A model generated the notes under the pieces. It did not search any database. It was not told the DNA's origin and saw only the letters and a program-made list of their open reading frames with translations. Source: Bryum argenteum (Eukaryota > Streptophyta > Bryopsida > Bryales > Bryaceae). From it: 64,000 nt of DNA. A program made the translations under genes and the position numbers. Each line of letters begins with the position of its first letter. Position 1 is the first letter of the stretch. Where the stretch lies: NCBI GenBank assembly GCA_037043015.1, contig CM073322.1:7699601-7763600 (forward strand). The letters are read 5' to 3'. This document shows positions 1-10,258 of this stretch, piece after piece.

Positions 1-1905
1 AGAGCCTGAACCGCCGAATGACGATCGATCCATAGCCCTCTCTCTCCCAACAGGTTGGTTGCTGTGTACTACCCCCATGTAATTTTCTCCCACATGTGTA
101 ATATCACGCATTCTTTGTGCTCGTTGTGAATAAAGAGAGCTGACTGCTGCTAGAACTAGTTTCCTGTCGCTTACTTTTGTGATTGGAAAGTACTCTGCAG
201 GATCATCACATTTGAATTCTGGGGCTGATCAATGTTTACACTACTTCCCTTTCAGTTTCCAGTAGAAGTTTACACCTGTTCTTTTGATTAACCTCGGATT
301 CATGTCCCCCGCTTGCAGAAGATTTGAGAATGATCTATCACTGTAGAAAGAATGTGACGAAATGGTCAGTCACTTCGTAGAGAAACAGCCGCAATCTTGA
401 CAACCAGGTTACAACACAGTATTGTAACCGATGTCTCCATTGATCACGAGGCAGCTGGTAACTGTAACAAAAGCAACAACAAAGTATAACCACAACTTCT
501 CTCTCTGCTCATTATTCTTACGAGATTCCACTTTTTTGATAGATGCACAGCACTATCTCAGCTGAGGTGGGGGACACCTTTCTATTCCTTTCAACTCCTG
601 GTTTCAGATTGTGTCAGATTGAGTGGTATCTGATTCAGAACGGTCCACAATGACCATTCTGATGGGCTGTTTCGTTTTGATTATTCCTTCCAACGGATTC
701 TTAGCCAAGGGTGTTGCTCGTGTCCAGCAAACGTTTATGCCTTTTGGATCAGATAAATTCTTACTCGCCAATCGTGAATTACCTCAAAAGAAGTCAAATA
801 CTTAAACCCAATGTATGGTTACTCGAGCCATACTCCCACCTGGCGATATGACACAACGGTGCTTAATTTGAGCCACTTGTGGTCATACATGCAAAATGCT
901 CACTCGTCCATAATATTGTTATTTCCATTGTATACCTCCAAGTGTAAATGGATCTTTAGTCTTTGGAGGATCGAGTTAGTGTAGTCAGATCTTTAGACTT
1001 TAGAAGATCAAGTTTGGATCTTGCGATGATAAACCTTAGCCTCTATCAGATTTAGGTTTTCTGATAACGAAATAATTATTCTTTTTCACATATAGATTTC
1101 ATCATTGAGTTTTCTAGTCTATATTGTTTTTCAGTTTTTTGATACGATTGATTATTTATCAACAAAATCCAGTATAGGGTATGGTATTCAACATGTTGCA
1201 ATGTAAATGGAGAAAATGAGTGGAGAAAATTTTGTTCGGTAAGACTCTTTATCCTCTGAACGTGCCACATGATGAAAAATGATATTTTAGATGACAAGTA
1301 AAGAAATTTGTAGTTGGTGATTTTCACAAAGATGAGATGGAGGTAAAGAAATTTGTAGTTGGTGATTTTCATTGCAATAAGTCTATTAGTATCATTTTAA
1401 CGTCAAAGTGAAAATAATAAGATTTTGACTCAAATTCATCGGATATAACCCTAAATATATTGACTTAATTCATATTTCTTGAATATCTTATGAATCATAC
1501 ATGCTAACCCTCTTACTTTCACACCTTGGGTGTCACACCTTTTATAGTATTACACCGCTCGCACATACAGCAATGTAGTCGATGCCCAATTGCAGTTACT
1601 TGACTACTTGTTGGCAACAATGGTTATGTGTGTAAAACCCTCTTTCTCTCAACTGCAACTCACAACCCAATCGTGCATTGGGACTTTGGGAGCAATGGCT
1701 GCTAGGTAGACTATAAGCATGTGCGATGCGATTAGCTGCCGTAGAAAAAAATCTTTACCCAAGTAGCAGAGGTGGTAAAAAGGAGTCGTCGGAAGCTGGC
1801 GATGCATAGCTGCTCGCAACCGTATGTGCTCCACCTATCATGACAATTGGACGATGACCATTTAGGGAACCCCACTTCAACCCTAATTCTTGAAATATAT
1901 TCATA
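1..1905. other. Intergenic, no supported gene
   Basis: No frame here looks coding; the longest open frames are about 60-98 codons of AT-rich sequence. An AATAAA at 129-134 sits in a stretch that resembles the 3' end of a transcript or of an LTR, so the first ~180 bases may be the tail of a unit that begins outside the window. Near 1292-1370 a 17-base phrase (aaatttgtagttggtga) occurs twice in direct orientation. Nothing else could be assigned. Confidence 0.4.
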
Positions 1906-2074
1906 GGTAAAATCAGTGTTGTCTTATGACACAAATTTCCTTGTCAAACACAATTTAGATGAGATATACACATGATACATTGATGACATCTTAAATGTAC
2001 ATTTTATCTAAATTGTGTCTCACATGTAAATAGGAATTCAGGAATTTTATCCGAGACAACCTTGGGTAAAATCA
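1906..2074. mobile_element. Small foldback MITE with 10-bp target duplication
   Basis: A 149-bp segment (1916-2064) is bounded on both sides by the same 10 bases, GGTAAAATCA (1906-1915 and 2065-2074). Its ends fold back on each other imperfectly: GTTGTCT near the left end pairs with AGACAAC near the right, and a longer internal pair, ACACAATTTAGAT near 1949 against ATCTAAATTGTGT near 2004, makes a hairpin. A 9-10-bp duplication is usual for Mutator-like elements, so a MULE-type MITE is the likeliest class. It has no coding capacity. Confidence 0.6.
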
Positions 2075-2414
2075 CCGCGAAATATGCTCAAACTTTTCTA
2101 TGTACTTATATTCTAAAACCTAAAGTTGACCAACCACTTGCTAATTAATGTAGAATCAAGATTGAAGGTGGACTGATTCAAAAACTTTAAGAGAAGCCTA
2201 GAATGGCAAGGCGATGATGTTGACGTACCACCACATGGCACTCCCACAACACCCTCACCAGCCAGGTGGGCTTGTATCGTCCCTCTCCACTTGGCGAGCA
2301 GTCGCGCTCCCAAGTGGACCCAGCTGCTTCCCTTCCCTCCCCGAATTCCAGTGCGCCCATCATCCCTTCGGCACCCTCCCCCATTCCCCGATCACCTCAA
2401 TTGCCTCCCCGCAT
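2075..2414. other. Upstream region of the LEA/TMEM205 gene
   Basis: This stretch becomes C-rich toward its 3' end and carries no gene. Several overlapping short frames on both strands result from the lack of stop codons in C-rich DNA. It is probably the distal promoter of the gene starting at 2590. Confidence 0.4.
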
Positions 2415-2424
2415 ACCAATCCCC

Positions 2425-2434
2425 GACACGTGAC
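2425..2434 (+). promoter_or_regulatory. G-box / ABRE-type element
   Basis: The decamer GACACGTGAC contains the palindromic CACGTG core (2427-2432) with an ACGTG ABRE core. It lies about 160 bp upstream of the start codon and about 60 bp upstream of a TATA-like sequence. bZIP factors of the ABI5/AREB type bind this element in ABA-, desiccation- and seed-responsive plant promoters, which fits a LEA-related gene. Regulation by ABA is inferred from the motif and gene class only. Confidence 0.55.
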
Positions 2435-2490
2435 CCCTCTTTCACCGTCCTCTCCAATTTGAATATTCACACACCCTCCCTCTAAATCTC

Positions 2491-2499
2491 TACATAAAT
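2491..2499 (+). promoter_or_regulatory. Possible TATA box
   Basis: The sequence TACATAAAT lies in an otherwise C/T-rich tract about 90 bp before the start codon at 2590, a plausible distance allowing for a short 5' leader. It is a weak match to TATA(A/T)A and is supported by position only. Confidence 0.35.
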
Positions 2500-2589
2500 C
2501 CCCCTGCTGAATTCTGCCTCCCGACCGGACCCAATTCTGCTTTCGTAGAAGCAAAACATTCTAGAGAATTGCCAGCTTGCTACACCATC

Positions 2590-5226
2590 ATGGAGAAGAA
2601 GATCGGATTATTGAGCCTCTTGTTTGTTCTGTTGCTGTTGTCGCCTCTTGGCTCTCATGCCATCTGGTCCGGGAAAAGGTCGGATCCCGACGATACCGCC
2701 CCTTCTGTGACCGAGTCCGCCAAGGCTGCCGTCAACAATGTCGGTACGTATCATTTTCTCTTTCTCGAGGAGCTCTGTTTCAAGATATCAACTTTGATCG
2801 ATGTTTCTGTTTCAAGATATCAACTTTAATCGATATTTGAGATTTTTAGATCAGATTACGTGAGGCGGCTCGATCTGTAGGTTGGTCAGTTAGATGTTGA
2901 GAGGTGTTGTTGATCGCAGTGAGTTCTAGATGATGAGGAGCTGTGGTTTTGATTGGAATGTGAGTGGTTTTGTTTTTTTTGGAGCTGATTTTATCAGGGT
3001 GTATGAGGTGGCTTTCTGTAGTTCGGATTCATGGTCGGGGAGCTTCAGTACGAAAGAAATGTAGATTGAAAGGATTGTCGTGTGGCATGCAGGTGAAAGC
3101 CTGAAGCAGACGGCGAACGCGGCCTATGAAACGACCGCGAATGTTGCTCGGACGGTCACCGGGGGCAGGAGTGAGCACGCCTCTGATACACCCACTGGCG
3201 CCGCGTATCGCGATCGATCAGGTATTTATCACAACCCTAATCTTGCAACAGGTTAATCTATTTGAAGTTGTAGTACAGAGGTATCTTGAGGTCGATCTGT
3301 TTAGTGACTTTTCACATGCAACGATTTAAGGTGAGAAGTTATTGATTATTAGTTAAGGGATCGACCGATGATTATTGGCAAGTCATATTTATGGATTTGA
3401 ACAGATGAGTTGCTGTAGGTCGGTTGATTTTAGTTGCTGCGCTGACGATATTGAGTGCTCGATCTCGTTGCAGGGAATTACGTTGCAGATACCGCAACAG
3501 CCACGCAGCGCAGAGCTGCGGAAGCCGCTGCATCGGTGAGGGACACTGCTGCCAATGTAAGACCTCGATCTGTCGTCACATTAACGAATGGCATTCAAGT
3601 GTTTGCTTTTGTAATGCATATCGTAGCGAGGTTCCTGAAAGTTGTGTGCATTGTGCACAGAGCGCTCAAGCTGCGCGCGACACAGCAGCGCGAGCTTACG
3701 ATGCCACCGCGAATACGCTCGGGAGCGCCAAAGACCGCGTCTGGGGCGCACCAGAACCCGAGCCCACTTACACTCAACGCGCCGCCGAAGCTGCTCGCAA
3801 GGTAAGACCTGCTCGCGATGTTCCCAGAGAATCACGTACATACTCCTCGATCACAGTCAGCTCATTTTCAGAATCCATGGACCAGTGTAGCTTGATGGAT
3901 GATGTTTAAGGGATTGAGATTGGGTGATTTGTTGCTTCCAGGCGCATCAGAATGTGCGAGACGGAGCATCACGAGCATACGACACGACCACGTCGCCATT
4001 CTCTCAGGAAGATAACCGGGGAATGTACGAGAAAGCGCGCGACACAGTTTACGGAGCGGGCCAGGGAAGGGAAGATAACCGAGGAATGTACGAGAGAGCG
4101 CGCGACACAGTTTACGGAGCAGGCCAGGCAACGCGAGACTCGGGCTACCGAGCGATGGGATACGAGCCACCATCAGAGCGATCGTACGCCGGGCGTGCAT
4201 ACGACTCGTTCCGCGATTCATCACACGACGCTTACGAATCTGGGAAGAGCAGGCTAGGCAGCATCGTTGAGATTCTAGGCTGGCGCCGCGTTCCCGACGA
4301 GGAAGAACACAGCGGACCCATGACAGCTACCTTAGGAAAATACCACTCCCCATACGACGTGATGGTGGGCAACACACGCTACGTTTGGGGCAAGCACCCG
4401 GAGGAGCCCGAGTCATACTACCAGAGCGCACGAAATGCAGCTGGGCGCGCCACGCAGACAGTGTCAGAGACCGCGGGGCGAACCAAGGACGCGACGCTTG
4501 ACACCGCAAACCGAGCCACGGAGACGGTGAAGCAGACTGCCAACAAAGCTTCCGAGTCGGTGAAGCAGGCTACGGACAAAGCCTCCGAATCTGTCAAAGA
4601 GATAGCCGAGAAGACGGGTGTGGACAAACTGACGAAAGATACCTTCCTCAGGAAGCTGTGGCGATTCGTCCATCTTTTGACTTGGGGTGTGGCCTTCGGC
4701 GCGGCGGTGTGGATGACCTTCATGTCCGGTCGCGTCTTGTCACAAAACATGCCGCGCGAGCAGTTCCGCACCGTGCAGACGAAGATGTTCCCTTCGTACT
4801 TGCGCTTCTTGACTGCTGCCGAGGGCGGGCTCGCATTCTTGTATACGTTTTTGACTCACTCCTCCATGTGGCAGACTCTCAGTCTGCTCTTCTTGGTCGG
4901 AACCACCGCTTACAACGCTTACGTCCTCGAACCCCAAACCACCAAGGTACGTAACCCTGCAGCTAACCGATAAACCTATAAGAGTGCGATTATTGATGAA
5001 TTCTAGACACTGATTTGAGAGCTTGGCTGTGCAGCTTTACCTGGACAGACTGAGGTTGGAGAAGGAAGAAGGAAAGGGCTTGAACCCCGGCGACCACGTG
5101 AGCGAGGAGCTGGACGAGAAGAACCAGAAGTTCAAGGAGTTGCACGGATACTCAGCTACTTTGAACTTGCTGAGTTTAGCAGGATTGACATACCACGCCT
5201 GGAACATGGTTTCCAGGTATGTGTAG
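2590..5226 (+). CDS. LEA-repeat protein with C-terminal TMEM205/DUF4149 domain
   Basis: Six exons join into one frame of 567 codons plus stop: 2590-2743, 3093-3221, 3474-3556, 3661-3801, 3942-4946 and 5035-5226, each intron GT...AG with consistent phases. I chose the ATG at 2590 rather than 2569 because it opens directly into a signal-peptide-like helix (MEKKIGLLSLLFVLLLL). The middle of the protein is hydrophilic and Ala/Lys/Glu/Thr-rich with repeated AAEAAR-, ARDTVYGAGQ- and ATETVKQTANKASESVKQ-type helices, typical of LEA_4 proteins. From about residue 405 the protein becomes a four-segment membrane domain of the TMEM205/DUF4149 family (RKLWRFVHLLTWG, FLTAAEGG and LEPQTTK motifs). Plants have related LEA/TMEM205 proteins, but their biochemical role is not established; a protective role at a membrane during drying is an inference. 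A 21-residue unit (residues 192-233) is tandemly duplicated. Confidence 0.9.
4008..4133 (+). repeat. 63-bp in-frame tandem duplication inside the LEA region
   Basis: Two nearly identical 63-bp units (4008-4070 and 4071-4133) encode EDNRGMYEKARDTVYGAGQ and EDNRGMYERARDTVYGAGQ, each followed by two further residues. The period is a multiple of three, so the duplication lengthens the helical LEA region by 21 residues without shifting the frame. The few differences suggest a fairly recent event. Confidence 0.9.
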
Positions 5227-7339
5227 ATAGATAGGGTTTTGGGTTTACGTGTTCATACTGTGTACAGACATGAGAATATGCAGCGTGTTTATAGACTCTT
5301 ACAAGTGGTTTTAGCCACTGTTAATCAGTTGTCAGGATTGATGAACGACCAGGCGTTCTATTTTGCAATACATCTGAAACCCTCATACTTTTCATACTTG
5401 TCAAGATCATCGCACACTACAAGTTGCCGAATTTTCAAAAGTCCTGGAAGATATCTAAAAACATGATATAATTTGTAACTAAGCGTTTGAATACTGTTAG
5501 GCAGAAATAGTCGGAAGCTAAGCTATGGGAACAGGAGTAGGTCCGGTGCATCGCATGCCGCGAGCACTAGTGGCGATGATAATGCAGTAGAAAAACGCTG
5601 CACCTGCCCAATAATGAAGACAGCCTAGGCGTAGACTTCCATACGTACTTCCCGAATTGCTTTTGCATCAACATGCAGGCGCAGTGTTGATCAGTTTCAC
5701 CTACCGGTACCTGGATTTTTCCGGCTTTTTCATCATCATTGCTATACCAACCATGATGTTTCCTCCTGAAATCCACACGCTTCGCACATTTCTCCATTCC
5801 GATAGCCTATCTTTCATTCGTTTTGCTTCTCTTTCATTCTTCTTGCAAGAAAAATATGTACTTCTTGTACTTTCACCTACGGTATAGTACACGGCCACCA
5901 ATGCCAGGAGTAGGGATGCAATGAAATTGAACCATTCGAGCGACGAAATGAAATACACTGTGGAGTGCTCTCCTTCCTCTAATCATGCGGAGAATTAATC
6001 ACTTTTTTGCGCAATCTCTATTTCACTTGTCAAAGAAAATCACCGCAAGCAACTTATAAGATGGTTAATCGATGTCATGGCTAAGCAAAGATGGAATAAT
6101 GCATCTTGCCCATTCTGCTCAAATAGCAAATATATAGCATTTGCTGGCATTGTGTCTAAGAATCATGGCGCTGTGATCAGGTTCAGCGCAAGAACAGTAA
6201 CTTTAAAAAAAGGATTAAATTTTTCCAAGATCGGAAGCTAGTTGCCAATGACGAGCTATAGCATTTGAATTGGGGCTCACATTTTCTGCCATTTCTGCCT
6301 AATCCCGTCACCGAGAATATCATTAAGAAGGTGCACAAATGCAAGAACTACTTCAGCGAGCAGAAAGTGAAAGACTTGTGTCGGTAAACATCAATTCAAA
6401 CTTATTAAATATAAAAACTGGTTCAATGAGCATAACGTGCAAGACGTTGCATGAGTAATCAATGCAAATAATTGATGATGGTTTTGTTGTCTTTTGTGCA
6501 GACAGAGAGCACGACATTCACCTGCTGCCTGCTCTACTCTGATCAGAACTCTCGTTATTATCATAAACATATCACATGCCAAGTTCTGCACGCACAACAA
6601 GCGCGCGACTGTTGCTTCTTCATCCCAAATGGGGATGGTGGTGGTGATACCGAACTGAGTGAGCTCCGAGTGAGCGCCATGGCCAGCATACTCCCGAGAT
6701 GGGAACTTTATAATGGCGGTGATGATGTTAATAAAATATTTGTACCCTGGCTACTACTGTACAGACGTTTCTCTTGTAATATGAACAATTCCGGAGCCCC
6801 CTCGTATCGATCCTGCTGCGTATCCCCCACTCCATTCCAACTGTTCAGTAATCTTGGTGAGGCCTTCGAGCTCGCTCACCCTTGCGTTGCTGGTGCAAAT
6901 TTCTCGGAGCACTTCGTAGAAGTCAGCCACTGCACAACCAGAACTCCCATCAGCTCGATTCGCCTAATAGATAAATAAAAGCTTGTCATCCTCCTGAATG
7001 CTTACTATCAATCAGAAGCTGCGATCATGCCAATTGTAACATGTAGTGGAATATGGATTCATCGATGTTGTCTGTGCAAATAGGAATGTGAATGGAGCTA
7101 TTCTGTTAAGCTTGACATGACGCTTAAAAGCAAGAGAGTTCGAAACTCGCAATGTGCCATGGCAATACAGTAGACGGTAATTGCGTTTTTTCAGTTTGAC
7201 GTACTGATAAGCTACTGATAAGCGTGGTAAGAAGATGAGCATTCTGATTTCTCGACAAAAGGGTTGAAGGGATGGGAGGGGATGGCTACCTGGGGCTGGA
7301 CCGGTGATGAGAAAGAGGGTGGCTGGAAGCGGGCACCCT
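5227..7339. other. Intergenic between two convergent genes
   Basis: The 3' ends of the LEA/TMEM205 gene (+) and the proline-rich membrane protein gene (-) face each other across this region, so it should hold both 3' UTRs. A 168-codon open frame at 6472-6978 (+) has no recognisable domain and an irregular composition, and I do not call it a gene. No RNA gene or repeat was recognised. Confidence 0.4.
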
Positions 7340-10258
7340 TCAATCACTATCCTCACGAGGTTGCGCGGAGCGCGAGCGCCACACCAGCGGCTTGATGGTG
7401 CGTCCCATGGAGCGGCGTGAAGATCTGGGAGTGATGGACTCGCGGTCGTCGTCCGTGGTGGACGACGAGTCCACGGACTTGACCGTCTGCCCGTTTCGCA
7501 TGGACAAGCTCTTCTTCAAGCAGAACATGTCGTCGGCGTCCATGCTCGTCACCACGCGCCGTGGCTCCAGTCGCCTCCTGGAATTCGAGGATCTCCGTAA
7601 GCTGCTGTTTCGTAAGCCCCAGTGGTTCTCATCTACTTCGGCCACTGCCTCCTTATTCACCTCTTGGAACCGAACCTCCTTCTCAATGGGCACGTAGTCT
7701 GCGCTGTCCGAATCCTCCTTCTCATCTGCAGGTGTGTCGTAATATGCCGGCCCTTCGATGCGAATCGGCATGGCGCCGTGCTTGAAACTTTGTTGTCGGC
7801 GTCGTCGGGGATGAGGCATTGAGGGCGACGATGGCTTCTGAGCTGGGGGTGCTGCTGGTTTTTGAGGTGACGGTGATGAAGCTGGCCATGGCGTGGATCC
7901 AATCGACGGCGACGACGCTCGTAATGCGCGCTGTGGAGACGGCGCTTTCTGTGGTGGTGACGGCGAGGCTCCTCCCATTGTCCGGGGTGATGGAGCAATC
8001 GACGCACTCTGGGGTGATGGTGCTCGCGGTGCTTTTGGTGGTGACGCCACGACTGGAGGATTCAATGCTGGTGAGGAAGGGACTCGAGGTGACGCCGCTA
8101 CTGAAGGATTCAATGCTGGTGAGGGAGGGATTCGAGGTGACGGCGCTACTGAAGGATTCAATGCTGGTGAGGAAGGGATTCGAGTTGACGCCGCTACTGA
8201 ACTCCCATGAGGATTTAATGCTGATGGGGAAGGGATTCGAGGTGACGCCGCTACTGGATTCGATGCTGGTGAGGCCGGGATCCGCGGTGACGCTGCTGTT
8301 ACTGAAGCTCCACTATGAACCGGTGCTGGTGAGGACGGGATCCGTGGTGTCGCTGCAGCTACTGAAGATCCATTGAGATTTACAGGGACGCGAGGTGACG
8401 CTGCTGCTGAAGGAGCGTTGGAATTTGCTGCTGGGGAGGAAGAGACTCCAGGTGCTGCTGCTCGAGTTCCAGCTGGTGATGAAGGTATGCGAGGTGACGC
8501 TGCTACTGAAGGTGCTACATTAGGGTTTGCAGAAGCTTTAGGAGTTGGCATTGCCGGTGGCGTTGAATCCGTTCTATGAGGATCCTGTGCACGCTCTGTT
8601 GCTGTTGCTGGATTGTCCTCGGTGCGAGTGGGAAGCAGTTCGGATGGTGAGTTCTCCGATGGGAGTGAGCTCTTGGTGGTGTCCACTGGGATGGGAACGG
8701 GGCGACGCGCATGCGTCCTGCGCCGCGTGTAAGAGTGCACCCTCACGGCCTGCTCGAATTTACGGATGTTCTTCTCCTCGGCCGTTTCGGCTTTCATGGC
8801 CTGCTTGTCCGCGCGCTCCTTAGGGATCCCGTCGTACACCCACTGCGGGATCTTCTCCACGGGATTGCCCAGCGGCACCATGCTCGAATTCGGCAGCGGC
8901 CGAGGCGATACTTTGCCTTTGCCCGGAGGCAATGGCTGCAAGCTTTGCAAGAGTCGGGGCGAGAATTGGGGAGGGGGCTGTACCTTCTCCGCCATGACAC
9001 CACCACTCCGTGACCGCTGCCCCCCCGGGAGCGGCGAGTACGCACTGCTGTTCCGTGAATGCTTCGACTCCAAGCGCGACGTCTTCAGGTGACGCAGAAG
9101 CGGCGGCTCCCCTGCAATTACATCTTGATCCGCACCCTTGTCCCTGCTCGCTGCTTCCACTGCAATCCCCTTGCCCGCACTCAATCCAGGACTCGGAGGC
9201 CTCCTCTCGTTCCTCGGTGTTGGCTCATTCCTCGATGCTGGTATAGTGGCACCAATTTCCATGTGCAGCAGCCTCTCGATCGACTGCAATGCCTGCACAC
9301 CGGACACACGCGGTGCGGGCACATCCACCTTCAGAATCTCCTGTGGCGTCTTGCCAATCCGGTCCCCTTGCTCCTGATCCACCGTCTCCCTGCCCGTGCG
9401 GATTGGAGCGAGCGTGGAGACGTAATCGGTCACCTTCACGGGCACCACCACTTCCTCCTGAGGGCTGCGCGAGGTCGAAGTCGCGGGTACCGTCCTCGAC
9501 GCTGCTTCTTGCCTATTCTTCGCTACTGAAACGGAAACTGGAGCTGCAGCAACAGAAGCAGGCGCTGCTACAACCGGAAGAGGCGCTACTATTGCAACTG
9601 CAACAGGGAGATTCTCGATTTCGCGTTTGAGAGGGGGCGCCATTGATGGCGTATCTTCTTTCGCTGGCGCTCCGTTGGTCACATCCGTCGGGATTCTTGC
9701 TGGAGTTCGAAACGGTTGCGGATCCTCCTGCTCGCCCCATCCAGGCCGAGACTCATACTCTTTCACCCACGTATCCCACCAATCTTCATCACTTTCACTA
9801 CTATCAGGCGTTTGCGGATCACGTCGATTCTCCAATTGCACGGGTGGTACAGTAATTATCCTACTAGTCTCCTGCCACAACGTCGGCGGCGGTGTAGCAG
9901 GCCCGACGTGAATGTTAGCATACAAACTCCGACCGTGTCGATTACTCTCCCCACCACCAACACTACCACCACCATACCGATGATCGCTGCTCCAAGAGCT
10001 CACTCCATGCTCTCTCGCAAGATGACTCTCCAGCTGCTGCCCCGGTCCACCCTCCGCCTTGATCTTCTCCATCTGCGAGCCCACGCTGACGAGCGCCACC
10101 ACGCACAACGCCGTAGACATGAGCAGCGGGGAGAAGTAAACCACCAAAGGGAAGAACGGTGGCGTAAAAATCAGCAACGACAACCCAGTAAGCACCGGAT
10201 GATTCCATAGCAATGTCACAAATCCCAGTGCCTCCTTCACTCGCGCCCCTCCCCTCAT
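7340..10258 (-). CDS. Proline/serine-rich protein with N-terminal membrane anchor
   Basis: One uninterrupted frame of 972 codons, GC-rich and intronless as read. Residues about 10-58 form two hydrophobic segments (ALGFVTLLWNHPVLTG through FFPLVVYFSPLLMSTALCVV), the usual layout of several plant proteins of unknown function with an N-terminal double membrane helix and a long, disordered cytosolic tail. The rest is low-complexity. About residues 560-800 are a degenerate Pro/Ser/Ala repeat (ASPRIPSSPALNP-type, 12-15 residues). The C-terminal 150 residues are basic and serine-rich (SLRRSSNSRRRLEPRR, RSSRRSMGRTIKPLVWRSRS) and may be a phosphorylated tail. No catalytic motif was seen and no function can be assigned. 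The start used is the first ATG, directly before the membrane segments. The frame's length and codon bias support a real gene; an intron elsewhere cannot be excluded. Confidence 0.75.
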   Translation of the reverse strand: MRGGARVKEALGFVTLLWNHPVLTGLSLLIFTPPFFPLVVYFSPLLMSTALCVVALVSVGSQMEKIKAEGGPGQQLESHLAREHGVSSWSSDHRYGGGSVGGGESNRHGRSLYANIHVGPATPPPTLWQETSRIITVPPVQLENRRDPQTPDSSESDEDWWDTWVKEYESRPGWGEQEDPQPFRTPARIPTDVTNGAPAKEDTPSMAPPLKREIENLPVAVAIVAPLPVVAAPASVAAAPVSVSVAKNRQEAASRTVPATSTSRSPQEEVVVPVKVTDYVSTLAPIRTGRETVDQEQGDRIGKTPQEILKVDVPAPRVSGVQALQSIERLLHMEIGATIPASRNEPTPRNERRPPSPGLSAGKGIAVEAASRDKGADQDVIAGEPPLLRHLKTSRLESKHSRNSSAYSPLPGGQRSRSGGVMAEKVQPPPQFSPRLLQSLQPLPPGKGKVSPRPLPNSSMVPLGNPVEKIPQWVYDGIPKERADKQAMKAETAEEKNIRKFEQAVRVHSYTRRRTHARRPVPIPVDTTKSSLPSENSPSELLPTRTEDNPATATERAQDPHRTDSTPPAMPTPKASANPNVAPSVAASPRIPSSPAGTRAAAPGVSSSPAANSNAPSAAASPRVPVNLNGSSVAAATPRIPSSPAPVHSGASVTAASPRIPASPASNPVAASPRIPSPSALNPHGSSVAASTRIPSSPALNPSVAPSPRIPPSPALNPSVAASPRVPSSPALNPPVVASPPKAPRAPSPQSASIAPSPRTMGGASPSPPQKAPSPQRALRASSPSIGSTPWPASSPSPQKPAAPPAQKPSSPSMPHPRRRRQQSFKHGAMPIRIEGPAYYDTPADEKEDSDSADYVPIEKEVRFQEVNKEAVAEVDENHWGLRNSSLRRSSNSRRRLEPRRVVTSMDADDMFCLKKSLSMRNGQTVKSVDSSSTTDDDRESITPRSSRRSMGRTIKPLVWRSRSAQPREDSD
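8040..8520 (-). repeat. Coding minisatellite for Pro/Ser repeats
   Basis: Within the membrane-protein gene the DNA is a decayed tandem repeat of about 36-45 bp, seen on the + strand as recurring GGATTCAATGCTGGTGAGG-like blocks. It encodes the ASPRIPSSPALNP-type repeats. Spacing varies by multiples of three, so the frame is kept; copy number is likely to vary between individuals. Confidence 0.7.

Noticed and set aside
1..180. Possible 3' UTR or LTR end with AATAAA at 129-134
   Set aside because: The upstream part lies outside the window, so neither reading can be supported.
6472..6978. 168-codon plus-strand frame
   Set aside because: No domain, irregular composition and no splice or promoter support; lies in the expected 3' UTR zone between two convergent genes.
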